Positions 53,100 to 62,842 are shown, counted from the stretch's first letter. The stretch: DNA of 64,000 nucleotides from Caldanaerobius fijiensis DSM 17918 (GCF_900129075.1 NZ_FQVH01000001.1:120604-184603), one strand, 5' to 3'. A program made the numbers and translations. The notes: generated from the letters alone by a model not told the origin.

Positions 53100-54180
53100 T
53101 ATTTTCACCTCGCCGGTAAATAATTACCTTATCATAAGCCTTAAGAGCATTGTTACCTTCTTGATTTTCTATTATAGCATATCCTCCATATGATGCTATA
53201 ACTTTTACAGGGCAAAACACCGGTTTCTCCCTCAGTACATAAACGCCAATTTTCCCTTCTTTTTCTGTAAGGGCCGATTCGGGAATCTTCAGGCCCTCAG
53301 CATCATTTAAAATAATTTTTACCCTCTCAGTAGATTTTTTATAAAAATCCTTAACATAATACGTGGTATATAATACCACATGATATGTAGACTTTTCTCT
53401 TTTAACACTAGATACATAAAATTTCACGGGAACGCCATAATCAGAAAACTCTACACTGACCGAATCCCCCGGTTTAAAAACGTTTCTATTTGTATCAATA
53501 CTTATGTACCATTTATAATTATCTATAAGTCCTACAACAGGCTGCCCTGCTGAAACATCCTGTCTATTTGAAATATAATGTAATAATCCAGGCTTTGTAG
53601 CCATCAATTCAACTGATTTTTTGTCTAACACGGACATAATCTCATCTTTTTGCCTCAAAAGCTGTATTACTTGATCAACATCCACCCCAGAAACTTTTGT
53701 AATCCGGCTTTTTTTATCGTTTAATTCCTGGATATCCTGCTTATATTTTTCAATACTTTTAGTATCGCCCTTCTTAATCGCATCCTGCAATCTATTTAAA
53801 TTTTCGTCAATCATGTTGTTTATTTTAGCAATATCAGCTGTAAATACACCTTTATCCATATTTTTCATCTGGTCTATTTGCTTATCGATATCCTTTATCT
53901 TTTCTCTATAAATATGCGCTTCACTATCATCAATTCTCGCTACAACACTACCTTTACTAACTCTTTCTCCATCTCTTCCATATTTTATAAGTCTACCCCC
54001 AATAGGAGCATTTATTATTTCCTGATCATAAAATACGTGGGCATCTACATAAAAATGTTCCTCAATCCTGCCATAGGTTATGACACCGATCTTAGGAGCA
54101 TTAAATTGAAATTTTAATATAAAATAAGCCAAAATAACAACGGTTGCAAATATAAACAGTGCTCTTATTTTTTTCTTCAT
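53083..54180 (-). CDS. HlyD-like membrane-fusion protein at the head of the ylm cluster
   Basis: 365 residues. One N-terminal membrane helix (residues 5-22: IRALFIFATVVILAYFIL) is followed by an external part with a coiled-coil hairpin (YREKIKDIDKQIDQMKNMDKG; KYKQDIQELNDKKSRI) flanked by lipoyl-like halves (GGRLIKYGRDGERVSKGSVVARIDD and the barrel-like KPGDSVSVEFSDYG). This is the layout of HlyD/periplasmic adaptor proteins. No ABC or RND partner gene is near. The gene overlaps the yggS start, so it belongs to the division-cluster transcript. A role in envelope or division is inferred. Confidence 0.75.
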   Translation of the reverse strand: MKKKIRALFIFATVVILAYFILKFQFNAPKIGVITYGRIEEHFYVDAHVFYDQEIINAPIGGRLIKYGRDGERVSKGSVVARIDDSEAHIYREKIKDIDKQIDQMKNMDKGVFTADIAKINNMIDENLNRLQDAIKKGDTKSIEKYKQDIQELNDKKSRITKVSGVDVDQVIQLLRQKDEIMSVLDKKSVELMATKPGLLHYISNRQDVSAGQPVVGLIDNYKWYISIDTNRNVFKPGDSVSVEFSDYGVPVKFYVSSVKREKSTYHVVLYTTYYVKDFYKKSTERVKIILNDAEGLKIPESALTEKEGKIGVYVLREKPVFCPVKVIASYGGYAIIENQEGNNALKAYDKVIIYRRGENSEHKR

Positions 54181-54228
54181 ATATCACACCACAATATCAT
54201 TTTAGCAAAAAAATAATAAAATGTAAAA

Positions 54229-54260
54229 TAAAAAAACTATCTTCTTCCGCGAAGATAGTT
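54229..54260 (-). terminator. Terminator downstream of tRNA-Pro
   Basis: Perfect 10-bp arms aactatcttc and gaagatagtt with a 6-nt loop, then a T-run (TTTTTTTATTTTA with the stem end) on the minus strand. Confidence 0.9.
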
Positions 54261-54265
54261 TTTGT

Positions 54266-54341
54266 TGGTCTGAGTGGCGAGACTCGAACTCGCGACCTCC
54301 ACCACCCCAAGATGGCGCGCTACCACCTGCGCTACACCCAG
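54266..54341 (-). tRNA. tRNA-Pro, anticodon GGG
   Basis: 76 nt including an encoded CCA. Acceptor arms CTGGGTG and CACTCAG pair (one G-T). The anticodon arm CCATC-TTGGGGT-GGTGG (one G-T) gives loop TTGGGGT and anticodon GGG (codon CCC). The T-arm GCGAG-TTCGAGT-CTCGC is perfect. A shift by one base would read UGG, but it breaks the arm, so GGG is preferred. The terminator follows directly. Confidence 0.93.
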
Positions 54342-54395
54342 ATCATTTACAGAGGATATTATAAAACACAATCGTAAAAAAATCAAGTATTTCTT

Positions 54396-55871
54396 TTATA
54401 AGATAACAAAAAGTATTCCTCCGCCGCCTTCGTTTACTATTCTTTGTAAGGTCGTTTTTAACTTTTCCTGAACTTCTTCTGGCATATTTGTCAATTTACT
54501 TTTCATTTCTTCCTTTACAAGATCATCAAGGGACTTGCCAAAAAGATTAGCTTCCCATATTTTCTTGGGGTCATTTTCAAACTGCTGCATCAGGTAATTG
54601 GCAAACTCTTCACTCTGCTTTTCTGTGCCAACTATAGGGGATATCTCCGTCTGCAAATCCACCCTCATAATATGCAATGATGGAGCACTGGCCTTTAACC
54701 TGACTCCGAATCTACCACCTTGCTTTATGATCTGTGGTTCCTCCAGTTTTATCTCATCTGGCGACGGCATAACTACACCATAGCCTCTATTTCTAACTTC
54801 TTCAAGGGCATCAGACAATCTATCATATTCTTTTTTGGTATAAGCTAAATCCCTCAAGAGATTTATCAGCTGATAATCGCCTTTGATCTCATACCCTGAG
54901 ACCTCGCTTAATATCTTAAAATACAGACCTTCAACAGGCTTTAACGTCACATTGATAATCCCTTCACCTAGATTTATATTATCCAGTGACCATTCCTGTA
55001 TATGCTCGCAGTCTCCCAGCATATGGATGTAATCATTTACATCCCGTATCTTGTACATATCCTTTACCGTCTCTTTAACCCTTTCCATTATATCGCTTTT
55101 TAACCAATGCTCATTTTCCAGTACATCAACCCATTTAGGCAGATTAAAGTTGATTTCCCTGATCGGAAACTCGAATAAAACCTTTTGAAGGATATTTTTT
55201 ATGTCGTCAGAATCCATTTTCATCACATCAAGGATCATTACAGGTACGTTATATTTTTCCTGCAGTATATCTCTTAAATTTTTAGTATCCTGTTCATTAG
55301 GCTTTATAGTATTTAAAATAATTATAAAAGGCTTGTTTATGTCTTTTAACTCCTTTACAACACGTTCTTCTGCTTCAACATAATTTTCTCTCGGTATCTC
55401 TGTTATACTGCCATCAGTTGTAACAAGTATACCTATAGTAGAATGCTCTGTTATAATCTTTCGCGTCCCCAACTCTGCTGCTTTTTCAAAAGGTATGTCT
55501 TCATCAAACCAGGGAGTCTTTACCATCCTTGGTTTTTCCCCTTCCATATACCCGAGAGCCCCTCTCACGAGGTAACCAACACTATCTATCATCCTCACCC
55601 TGAACCTGGTATTTTCCGCTATATTGATTTCCACCGCCTCATTGGGAACAAATTTTGGTTCTACAGTCATTACAGTTTTACCCGCTGCGCTTTGAGGTAA
55701 TTCATCTTTCGCTCTTTCACGTTTGTAAGCATTATCTATATGAGGGATAACCAGTTGCTCCATAAACCGCTTGACAAAAGTAGATTTACCAGTTCGTATA
55801 GGTCCGATAACCCCAATATATATATCTCCGTCAGTGCGTTCGGCTATATCCTTATAAACGTCAAACTCCAT
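54396..55871 (-). CDS. spoIVA: SpoIVA, spore coat morphogenetic ATPase
   Basis: 491 residues, the usual length. Near the N-terminus Walker A reads GVIGPIRTGKSTFVKRFM, in a start (YKDIAERTDGDIYIGVIG) typical of SpoIVA. The NTPase part includes VRMIDSVGYLVRGALGYMEG and SITEIPRENYVEAEERVVKEL. The C-terminal end (MPEEVQEKLKTTLQRIVNEGGGGILFVIL) is the segment known to anchor it to the forespore surface through SpoVM. It polymerises by ATP hydrolysis to form the coat basement. The protein marks the host as a spore-former. I could not identify a convincing sigma E promoter in the 110 nt upstream. Confidence 0.97.
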   Translation of the reverse strand: MEFDVYKDIAERTDGDIYIGVIGPIRTGKSTFVKRFMEQLVIPHIDNAYKRERAKDELPQSAAGKTVMTVEPKFVPNEAVEINIAENTRFRVRMIDSVGYLVRGALGYMEGEKPRMVKTPWFDEDIPFEKAAELGTRKIITEHSTIGILVTTDGSITEIPRENYVEAEERVVKELKDINKPFIIILNTIKPNEQDTKNLRDILQEKYNVPVMILDVMKMDSDDIKNILQKVLFEFPIREINFNLPKWVDVLENEHWLKSDIMERVKETVKDMYKIRDVNDYIHMLGDCEHIQEWSLDNINLGEGIINVTLKPVEGLYFKILSEVSGYEIKGDYQLINLLRDLAYTKKEYDRLSDALEEVRNRGYGVVMPSPDEIKLEEPQIIKQGGRFGVRLKASAPSLHIMRVDLQTEISPIVGTEKQSEEFANYLMQQFENDPKKIWEANLFGKSLDDLVKEEMKSKLTNMPEEVQEKLKTTLQRIVNEGGGGILFVIL

Positions 55872-55982
55872 TGGCTCCGACCTCCTCTATACATTATATC
55901 CATCTTATGATACATAGTTCTAACAGTACATATATATTAGAGCAGGTCGGAATTTATTACACGCTTATTCTTTGCCTAATTT

Positions 55983-56579
55983 TTAATACAATTTTATCTT
56001 AGATTCAGTCCCGCTAATCAGGCGACCTATGTTTGCCCTGTGCCTATAAACAGCCATCAATGCCATCACCACGCCAAACAGGACATATTGCCACGAACCA
56101 TGAAAAATAGCAACAAAAATCGGAAATAAAATCGAACCAACAATAGATCCCAATGATACGTACTTTGTTATAATGATCACAATAATTCCTATTAGAAGAG
56201 AATATATTGCGGCAACAGGACTGAGCAAAAAAATCACGCCTATACTTGTAGCAATCCCCTTACCACCTTTAAAACCTAATTGTATAGGGTAATTATGCCC
56301 TAATATTACAGCAATACCGCATAAAATCGCAACTCCTGAGCTTTTAAATAAAAGCAACCCTAATAATACCGCTACCACTCCTTTTGCCACATCAAATAAC
56401 AATGTTAACAAAGCCGCTGTTTTGCCTAGAATCCTTAATACATTAGTCGTACCAGGATTGCCACTACCGTATTTTCTTATATCATCGATTCCCCATAGCT
56501 TTCCAATGTAATACGCCGAATTAAATCCTCCAATAACATACGATGATATCAAAGCAATGATTATCAGCAATACATTCAT
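55983..56579 (-). CDS. plsY: Glycerol-3-phosphate acyltransferase PlsY
   Basis: 198 residues with five or so membrane helices. Signatures: SSYVIGGFNSAYYIGKLWG, YGSGNPGTTNVLRILGK and LGHNYPIQLGFKGGKGIATSIG, the three conserved loops of PlsY. It transfers an acyl group from acyl phosphate to glycerol 3-phosphate to make lysophosphatidate in the membrane. It lies directly downstream of der (18 nt gap), and spoIVA follows. Confidence 0.96.
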   Translation of the reverse strand: MNVLLIIIALISSYVIGGFNSAYYIGKLWGIDDIRKYGSGNPGTTNVLRILGKTAALLTLLFDVAKGVVAVLLGLLLFKSSGVAILCGIAVILGHNYPIQLGFKGGKGIATSIGVIFLLSPVAAIYSLLIGIIVIIITKYVSLGSIVGSILFPIFVAIFHGSWQYVLFGVVMALMAVYRHRANIGRLISGTESKIKLY

Positions 56580-56597
56580 TGCTTATTTCCCCTTTCC

Positions 56598-57917
56598 TTA
56601 CGATTCGCCTTGTTTTTTAAACTTAATTCTCAACGGTGTCCCCTCAAAACCAAACAGGCGCCGCAGCTGATTTTCCAGAAAGCGAGTGTAAGAGAAATGA
56701 ATCTCGTCAGGATAATTTGAAAAAAATACAAAAGTTGGTGGTTTTATAGAAACCTGTGTGCCATAATAAATTTTTATCGGTTTGCCTTTTATAGAGGGAA
56801 GAGGATTTGTCGCAATAACCTCATTTAGCATGTCATTTAATACTCCTGTTGCAAGCCGCTTGGACCTCTCCGCCGCCACTCTATCTATTGTTTCAATAAT
56901 TCTCTGCACCCTCTGACCGGTCTTCGCGGATACAAATAAAATCGGAGCATAATCAATAAAGTCAAGCCTATACCTTATTATTTTTTTATACTCATCCATA
57001 GTCCTATCATTTTTTTCTACTTTATCCCACTTGTTCATAACAATGATGATACCTTTACCTTGCTCATGAGCGTATCCTGCTATTTTTGCATCCTGCTCTG
57101 CAATTCCTTCATAACTATCTATAACCATAAGGCATACATCAGCCCTCTCAATGGCCGACAGTGCCCTTAACACACTATAATATTCTATTGATTCATCTAT
57201 TCTACTCTTGCGCCTTATCCCCGCTGTATCAATAAAAACATACTTTTTGCCCTCTACTTCAAATGGAGTATCTATAGCATCCCTCGTAGTGCCTGGCATG
57301 TCGCTGACTATCACTCTCTCTTCGCCCAGCACCCTATTAATTATAGAAGACTTGCCAGCATTAGGCCTTCCGATAACAGCTACTTTTATCGTATCTTCTT
57401 CATATACAAATTCTTCTCGATCAGGCAAATATTTGACGATAGCGTCAAGCAAATCGCCTGTTCCCAGGCCATTAATAGCTGAAATCATGTACACATCTTC
57501 AAACCCTAACTCATAAAATTCATACGAATTTTCTCTCAACTTGTTGTTGTCCACCTTATTACACGCGAGAATAACGGGTTTATTTGATTTTCGCAGCATA
57601 TCGGCAATTTGCCAATCCGAAGGGGTAATTCCCTCTCTTCCATCGACGACAAAAACGATAACATCAGACGTATCTATAGCTACCTGAGTTTGTCTTTGCA
57701 TCTGCTGAAATAGCTCGTCCTTTGAATCAGGCTCAAGACCGCCAGTATCCACAATAGTAAAAACTTTACCAGACCATTCGCAGGTATGATATAATCTATC
57801 CCTTGTAACACCAGGTTTATCTTCTATAATCGCAATCCTGCTCCCAGCAAGTCTATTAAACAACGTAGATTTTCCTACATTAGGCCTTCCTACAATAGCA
57901 ACAATTGGTCTCGGCAT
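56598..57917 (-). CDS. der: GTPase Der (EngA)
   Basis: 439 residues with two GTPase domains in tandem. The first has [17 protein letters not shown] and NKVD; the second has [21 protein letters not shown] and NKWD. A C-terminal KH-like domain ([22 protein letters not shown]) completes Der. It is needed for 50S subunit assembly. Its start abuts the stop of the DUF512 gene, so coupling is likely. Confidence 0.98.
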   Translation of the reverse strand: MPRPIVAIVGRPNVGKSTLFNRLAGSRIAIIEDKPGVTRDRLYHTCEWSGKVFTIVDTGGLEPDSKDELFQQMQRQTQVAIDTSDVIVFVVDGREGITPSDWQIADMLRKSNKPVILACNKVDNNKLRENSYEFYELGFEDVYMISAINGLGTGDLLDAIVKYLPDREEFVYEEDTIKVAVIGRPNAGKSSIINRVLGEERVIVSDMPGTTRDAIDTPFEVEGKKYVFIDTAGIRRKSRIDESIEYYSVLRALSAIERADVCLMVIDSYEGIAEQDAKIAGYAHEQGKGIIIVMNKWDKVEKNDRTMDEYKKIIRYRLDFIDYAPILFVSAKTGQRVQRIIETIDRVAAERSKRLATGVLNDMLNEVIATNPLPSIKGKPIKIYYGTQVSIKPPTFVFFSNYPDEIHFSYTRFLENQLRRLFGFEGTPLRIKFKKQGES

Positions 57918-59231
57918 TTATATCTCCCCTATTACTTTTTTTATTAAATCTTCACCATTAACAGCTGATACAACAACTTCAACCCCTAATGCATCTTTTA
58001 CATCATCAAGCGTCTTATCGTCCAAAAAAATATCCTCACCTTCTTTTAGCATGACATCAGGAATAATCAAACGCTGCCCTAAATCCTTATCTTTTAGTTG
58101 ACTTATTAAATCACTCCCTGTTAAAAGTCCTGCAACCGTTACTGAGGGACCAAAAAAATTATTTTTTATAGCATATACAGCTATTTCTATTTCAAAATTA
58201 TCCATAATCTGATTAGCCAACGATTTTATAAATTTATATGCAGAGATACCCGTGGCTATTGATACTTTCTTAGATTTAGGCGTAATACCTCTATATTTGC
58301 TCAATGAGCTATAAAACTCATCTTTTAATTTTGCTATTAAACCAACTCCATTCTCTATTTGCGGAAATCCCTCGTAATACTCTGCATCGGGTACTTCTCT
58401 ATCAGCCATAACATAAAATTCATCCGATGCGTATACAAGAGGAGTTCCAAACTGCTCTTTAAGTCTTTTGCCCCAACCTTCTATCTGTTCTATTATCTCT
58501 CGCGACGAAGGCCCATCCCACGGCGTTATAGGAGCTAGACCCTCTCTATAAGCCGTCAATCCCACAGGAACCGCGGCAATGGAAATAACGCCTGGAAAAA
58601 GACTGACAAGATCCTCTATACTCCTGTCCAATACCTTCCCGTCATTGACGCCCCTGACCATTACCAGCTGACAATGTAAGTTTATTCCACCATTCACCAG
58701 GGTAGTTAACTTATCCATTATACCCTTCGCTTTGGGATTTGCCATTAGCGCAACTCTTACATTATCATCGGTAGCGTGAACTGAAACATATAATGGACTT
58801 AACTTCATATTTATGATGCGACGAATTTCCTTTTCGCTGACATTGGTCAATGTTATAAAATTTCCATATAAGAAAGAGAGCCTGTAATCATCATCTTTAA
58901 CATATAGGCTTTTCCTCATATTCTTAGGCATTTGATCCACAAAGCAAAACATGCATTTATTTTTGCATACACGGGGCTTATCCATAAGCCCATCCTCAAA
59001 TATTAAACCCAAATCATCATCGTAATCTTTTGATATTTTATACCTTACAATACGCCCATCGCTTTTTTTTACATCAAGGGTAATTTCCTCATCAGTTACA
59101 AGAAACATATAGTCTAAAACATCTTTAACAATCGACTGATTGATAGCCAGAAGTTTATCACCGGGTTGTATCCCTATCTTTTCCGCAATACTATTTTTCG
59201 CTATATCTATTATCAAATTTTCTTTCAACAT
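57918..59231 (-). CDS. DUF512 radical-SAM protein with N-terminal PDZ-like domain
   Basis: 437 residues. The first 70 residues form a PDZ-like domain (IAEKIGIQPGDKLLAINQSI). The radical-SAM cluster motif is C-x3-C-x2-C with Cys89, Cys93 and Cys96 (CKNKCMFCFVDQMPKNMR), followed by SFLYGNFITLTNVSE and SVHATD. The rest is the DUF512 domain with further segments such as GQRLIIPDVMLKEGEDIFLDDKTLDDV. Function is unknown in the family; it is well conserved in Clostridia next to der. It probably forms a transcript with der and plsY. Confidence 0.9.
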   Translation of the reverse strand: MLKENLIIDIAKNSIAEKIGIQPGDKLLAINQSIVKDVLDYMFLVTDEEITLDVKKSDGRIVRYKISKDYDDDLGLIFEDGLMDKPRVCKNKCMFCFVDQMPKNMRKSLYVKDDDYRLSFLYGNFITLTNVSEKEIRRIINMKLSPLYVSVHATDDNVRVALMANPKAKGIMDKLTTLVNGGINLHCQLVMVRGVNDGKVLDRSIEDLVSLFPGVISIAAVPVGLTAYREGLAPITPWDGPSSREIIEQIEGWGKRLKEQFGTPLVYASDEFYVMADREVPDAEYYEGFPQIENGVGLIAKLKDEFYSSLSKYRGITPKSKKVSIATGISAYKFIKSLANQIMDNFEIEIAVYAIKNNFFGPSVTVAGLLTGSDLISQLKDKDLGQRLIIPDVMLKEGEDIFLDDKTLDDVKDALGVEVVVSAVNGEDLIKKVIGEI

Positions 59232-59258
59232 ATATCACCTATAAATTATTATCAGGTA

Positions 59259-59723
59259 TTAAATTGATTTAGTCAAGACCCTATTTTTCGTATCCTGGAC
59301 TAACTTAATAAATTTATTATAATTTTTCCTTATTCCCCAAACGGTCAACGGCCTGCCGATTTTTATCAAGTGTAATTTTCTAGATATAAATCCCCCTATT
59401 TTAGTAACCATCCCTATAGTTTTCAACGCATCAACTATGAGGAGCTGTTCTTCGATGCCATAACTTTTAAGGTATTGATATATTATGTCTTTAACCAATT
59501 TTTTGCCATTTTTCATACCAACGATATACACATGATTGCCGTAGCAGTCTACTCCCATAAAAAACGGAATCCCTATTAGCTCTGAATCCGTCCTGTCATA
59601 ATGTGGTATCGATACAATTTCGCTATAACCCGGAATTCTATCTACTGGAAGCATGCCAACATGTATCGCCGCAGCCACCACTGAACTGTGAGCACTTCCA
59701 TAGCAGCTATAAATTATAATCAT
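59259..59723 (-). CDS. DUF3189 protein, second of two adjacent copies
   Basis: 154 residues from the ATG at 59723, chosen because MIIIYSCYGSAHSSVVAAAI then lines up with the start of the neighbour copy. Typical of DUF3189 are HVGMLPVDRIPGYSEIVSIPHYD and GVDCYGNHVYIVGMK. Function is unknown; the family is found in spore-forming Clostridia near spoIIP and der. It overlaps the upstream copy by about 17 nt. Confidence 0.8.
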   Translation of the reverse strand: MIIIYSCYGSAHSSVVAAAIHVGMLPVDRIPGYSEIVSIPHYDRTDSELIGIPFFMGVDCYGNHVYIVGMKNGKKLVKDIIYQYLKSYGIEEQLLIVDALKTIGMVTKIGGFISRKLHLIKIGRPLTVWGIRKNYNKFIKLVQDTKNRVLTKSI

Positions 59724-60132
59724 ATGCTTCACCATTTTTAAGTTTTTCTCTAAATTTATTATATAAATAACGCTTAAACATTTCTTTACCTATTCCCAGA
59801 TGAATTAATTTCATAACAAACATATCTATTTTATCTTCTAAATTCTGTGTATCTACAAAAACCAACCTATCATAATCCAGTTTAAAGATCTTTTGAACAC
59901 CCAATAATGAATTTTTTATATTATCATGTAGTCTCCTGCAACCTAAAACGTAAATCTCGTCTAATTTATCATCCATACCTATATATAATAAGTCCCCATA
60001 ACTCAATTCGCAAAAGAGAGGTATGGGGAATATTTTACTATACTCCGGCAAAGAACGCCACTTATATACGTGTAGTATGGCCATTAAAAGCGAGGAATAA
60101 GTTCCGTGATAGCTTGTATATATAATCTTCAA
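59707..60132 (-). CDS. DUF3189 protein, first of two adjacent copies
   Basis: 141 residues. The start MKIIYTSYHGTYSSLLMAIL resembles the paralogue downstream (common pattern I-I-Y-x-x-Y-H/G-x-x-x-S-S), and ILHVYKWRSLPEYSKIFPIPLFC and LLYIGMDDKLDEIYVLGCRR correspond to its second and third blocks. Similarity to the neighbour is clear but limited, so the duplication is old. Position is just behind spoIIP (8 nt gap). Function unknown. Confidence 0.78.
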   Translation of the reverse strand: MKIIYTSYHGTYSSLLMAILHVYKWRSLPEYSKIFPIPLFCELSYGDLLYIGMDDKLDEIYVLGCRRLHDNIKNSLLGVQKIFKLDYDRLVFVDTQNLEDKIDMFVMKLIHLGIGKEMFKRYLYNKFREKLKNGEAYDYNL

Positions 60133-60140
60133 TAAGCAAT

Positions 60141-61274
60141 CTACCTCTTATCTTTATTATTTCCCTTTCTGGTTTTACCTATATAATTTGAAAACTCTTC
60201 TTTAACAAATTTTGACAATTTAGAGCTCAACTCCTTTCCATACCCCATACTAATCAGTGCAAAGCCGACTACCGCAACTGCTGCTATTACAAATGCCATC
60301 AATATACCAGATCCCGTTGCTCGCCTCTCAGACGGTGTTGTCCTGGTTATATTCCCTACTCCTGTAGGTTTTTTATAGGCATCTCCAAAGAATGCTGTTG
60401 CTATTATATCTGCATACATATCTGCTGATTTTATGGCTCTTTCTTTGGTATGCGTATCTGTACCAAATTCTAACAATATTGAATGTGGAGTAAGGCCCTG
60501 ATTATAATCTCCAGACCCAAAAAAGACATCTTTAACAAGTCCTGGACTCATCTTATCAGCTATGGCTTTCATCTTATACGCTAATTGCTCATTAGCAGAC
60601 CTATTGGTGCTGGCTTTTCCAACTACAAGCCTTACACCTGTTGCCGGTTTTCCTTTTATAGTCCTTATATAGTCTTCTTTAGGCGCTGCATCCCTGTGTA
60701 TATCTAAAATAGCACCGGCACCATTTTTTAACAATCTAAGAGCTGTTCTTCTGGAACGAGAATAAGCATAAGCATCATGGGGAAGATGCAATGTCCTATC
60801 ATATAAAACCTTTATCCCCTTCTTTTTAAGTGATGATGCTAACGCCCTATCTACATCGTAAATCCCTCCATGGCCATTTATACTTGAAGTTCCATCAGAT
60901 GGAATATAAGATTCATCACTGTGGGTTGAATATATGCCTATTACTTTTGGTATATTAACAAAATTTACCTGGGATATCCTTTCATCTATTTCAGGCAATG
61001 TCACATTTTTTACAAATTTAGCATAAGCTTTTTTGGCGCTTTTATCTACACGCGTTATTTCGTAATATTTATTATCACTGCTTAAATAATTATCTCCTTT
61101 ATTGAGATCCCATGATATTCTAAATATAATTCTATTCGTGCCTTCTTGATAAACAGTATAATATCCTTTTTTATCCATATTATCAGCGAAGACATTATAA
61201 GGAATTAAACAGATGAAAAATAACAGCATAATAAAGACTTTATTCATTATTGTCTTTGTTTTGAACTCTCTCAC
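60141..61274 (-). CDS. spoIIP: SpoIIP, sporulation amidase/endopeptidase
   Basis: About 377 residues. The N-terminus holds a hydrophobic signal-anchor (NKVFIMLLFFICLIPYNVFA), and a second hydrophobic segment is near the C-terminus (GILMAFVIAAVAVVGFALI). The catalytic domain contains IGIYSTHSDESYIPSDG, LYDRTLHLPHDAYAYSRSR, GAILDIHRDAAPKEDY and LEFGTDTHT, with the zinc-binding His and Glu residues of the SpoIIP amidase family. It works with SpoIID and SpoIIM in engulfment. I choose the GTG at 61274 because agaggtgagaacg lies upstream; GTG 61283 or ATG 61247 are alternatives. It overlaps the DUF1614 gene. Confidence 0.93.
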   Translation of the reverse strand: MREFKTKTIMNKVFIMLLFFICLIPYNVFADNMDKKGYYTVYQEGTNRIIFRISWDLNKGDNYLSSDNKYYEITRVDKSAKKAYAKFVKNVTLPEIDERISQVNFVNIPKVIGIYSTHSDESYIPSDGTSSINGHGGIYDVDRALASSLKKKGIKVLYDRTLHLPHDAYAYSRSRRTALRLLKNGAGAILDIHRDAAPKEDYIRTIKGKPATGVRLVVGKASTNRSANEQLAYKMKAIADKMSPGLVKDVFFGSGDYNQGLTPHSILLEFGTDTHTKERAIKSADMYADIIATAFFGDAYKKPTGVGNITRTTPSERRATGSGILMAFVIAAVAVVGFALISMGYGKELSSKLSKFVKEEFSNYIGKTRKGNNKDKR

Positions 61275-62064
61275 CGTTCTCACCTCTTTCTATTGTTATC
61301 CTTACGATACTGTTATCATCAACTACATCATCTCTACTCTCCTCAAAATCTAAATCATATTTATCTTGATTCTTGCTATTCGCCCGTTCAGCATTACTTT
61401 CATCATCCAATCCTATACTGCTTGTAAAACCTCCACCTTCATATTGTAAATCCTTTTTAGCAGTACCTCCCTGAAGTCTTTCTCTTATTTCACCAACAAA
61501 TTCAGCTAACATAACAGAAATCAAACCAGAAAGGACAATGGCATCCAAAAAACCTGCCCCACCCAGCACAATAGGTTGAATTATACCCTTTGATAAATTC
61601 ACTGCCAGCTGGATTATATCATTTATAATTATCCCCAAAATACCCCCTATAAACGACGACCTGCGTGAACGACCAAAAAGATACGCTACGATACCTCCGA
61701 TTACACCATAAATAAACATTGGTTCAATAATCATGGCCTCGGGTTCATTAGGTATAATCTTCGCTACAATAAAAACCGCTACACCTGTAACCAGTGACGA
61801 TATCACCGCGCGTATCTTCTCTTTGGGCTCATCTGCTCTAACTATCAAATATATGCAAAGTGCTATCGGTATTATAGCTCCTCCAATGTTAATGGAAATT
61901 AATCTGCCTAGTGGTATATCTGGAATAAAAGAGCCTAATATCATGGCAATAATGACTATTAATGCTCCTTTATCAGACAAACCCATCCTATCTAAAACCC
62001 TGTGGGCAAATCCAAAAATTACTAAAACACCGACAATCATTAACAAAATGTACCCAAGTGGCAT
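61240..62064 (-). CDS. DUF1614 membrane protein
   Basis: 274 residues from the ATG at 62064 (gagaggtgaataat upstream). About six membrane helices are predicted in the first 190 residues: PLGYILLMIVGVLVIFGFAH, then LIVIIAMILGSFIPDIPLGR and others. The C-terminal 80 residues are charged and cytoplasmic (GERVQNKDNNE end). Function is unknown; the family is common in Clostridia near spoIIP. It overlaps spoIIP, so it likely shares its transcript and timing. Confidence 0.85.
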   Translation of the reverse strand: MPLGYILLMIVGVLVIFGFAHRVLDRMGLSDKGALIVIIAMILGSFIPDIPLGRLISINIGGAIIPIALCIYLIVRADEPKEKIRAVISSLVTGVAVFIVAKIIPNEPEAMIIEPMFIYGVIGGIVAYLFGRSRRSSFIGGILGIIINDIIQLAVNLSKGIIQPIVLGGAGFLDAIVLSGLISVMLAEFVGEIRERLQGGTAKKDLQYEGGGFTSSIGLDDESNAERANSKNQDKYDLDFEESRDDVVDDNSIVRITIERGENGERVQNKDNNE

Positions 62065-62129
62065 ATTATTCACCTCTCATTTGCTTTTCTACAAATATGT
62101 TGCCCTTTGGGCACATAATATATACAAAA

Positions 62130-62160
62130 ATAGCAGTCCATCATTTTTGATGGACTGCTT
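62130..62160 (-). terminator. Terminator of the pst-phoU unit
   Basis: Perfect 11-bp arms agcagtccatc and gatggactgct with a 6-nt loop, followed on the minus strand by ATTTTTG. It lies 7 nt after the phoU stop. Confidence 0.92.
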
Positions 62161-62166
62161 AAAAAA

Positions 62167-62826
62167 TCAAGCATTTAAATCCTTATGCTCACCTGTCTCT
62201 ACAAATATAACCCATTCACATATATTTGTAGCGTGATCTGCTACGCGCTCCAGATAACTACTTATAAACAAGAAGTGCGTAGCCTGTTTTATATTTCTAG
62301 GATCTTCTAACATTAAAGCTATAAGTTCTCTATAAATTTGTGCGTGTAAGCCATCTACTTCGTCATCTAATTTACATGTGCGCATAGCCAGATCTACATC
62401 CGTGTTTATATAAGATGTAAGAGCATCTCTCAACATGTGCTTTACTATATCCGCAATCCTCGGTATATCTATCAACGGTTTAATATAAACTTCATTTACA
62501 AGCCTTTTTGTGTTCTTTGCAATATCCACCGCGTGATCCGCTATACGTTCAAGATCCGTTATAAGTTTAATAGCTGTAAAAATAATCCTCAAATCCCTAG
62601 CTATAGGCTGTTGTGTGGCGATCAGCCTTACGCATTCATTTTCGATGAAAACTTCCATTTCATCAATTTTATCATCACCATCTATAACAGCATCAGCCAT
62701 CTCCTCGTCCTGTTTTACCAAAGCCTCTATTGCTTTATCTATTGCTTCTTCTACCATACTACCCATTTTAAGAATATGAAGATGTACTTTTTCTAATTCC
62801 TGATCAAAATGTGTTCTGGCAGTCAA
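62167..62826 (-). CDS. phoU: PhoU, phosphate transport regulator
   Basis: 219 residues, two three-helix repeats. HFDQELEKVHLHILKMGSMVEEAI is the start, with metal-binding E/D-rich helices in DGDDKIDEMEVFIENECVRLIA and again DVDLAMRTCKLDDEVDGLH. LERIADHAVDIAKNT and LERVADHATNICEWV are the paired E/D-x-x-x-D motifs of the family. PhoU links the Pst transporter to phosphate signalling. The start is TTG at 62826 with aaggag about 9 nt upstream. It is the last gene of pstA-pstB-phoU. Confidence 0.95.
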   Translation of the reverse strand: MTARTHFDQELEKVHLHILKMGSMVEEAIDKAIEALVKQDEEMADAVIDGDDKIDEMEVFIENECVRLIATQQPIARDLRIIFTAIKLITDLERIADHAVDIAKNTKRLVNEVYIKPLIDIPRIADIVKHMLRDALTSYINTDVDLAMRTCKLDDEVDGLHAQIYRELIALMLEDPRNIKQATHFLFISSYLERVADHATNICEWVIFVETGEHKDLNA

Positions 62827-62842
62827 TTATATCATCTCCTTA

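Noticed and set aside
55872-55982. Sigma E promoter for spoIVA
   Set aside because: Only partial matches (such as CATAAGAT) with unsuitable spacing to a -35 element were seen.
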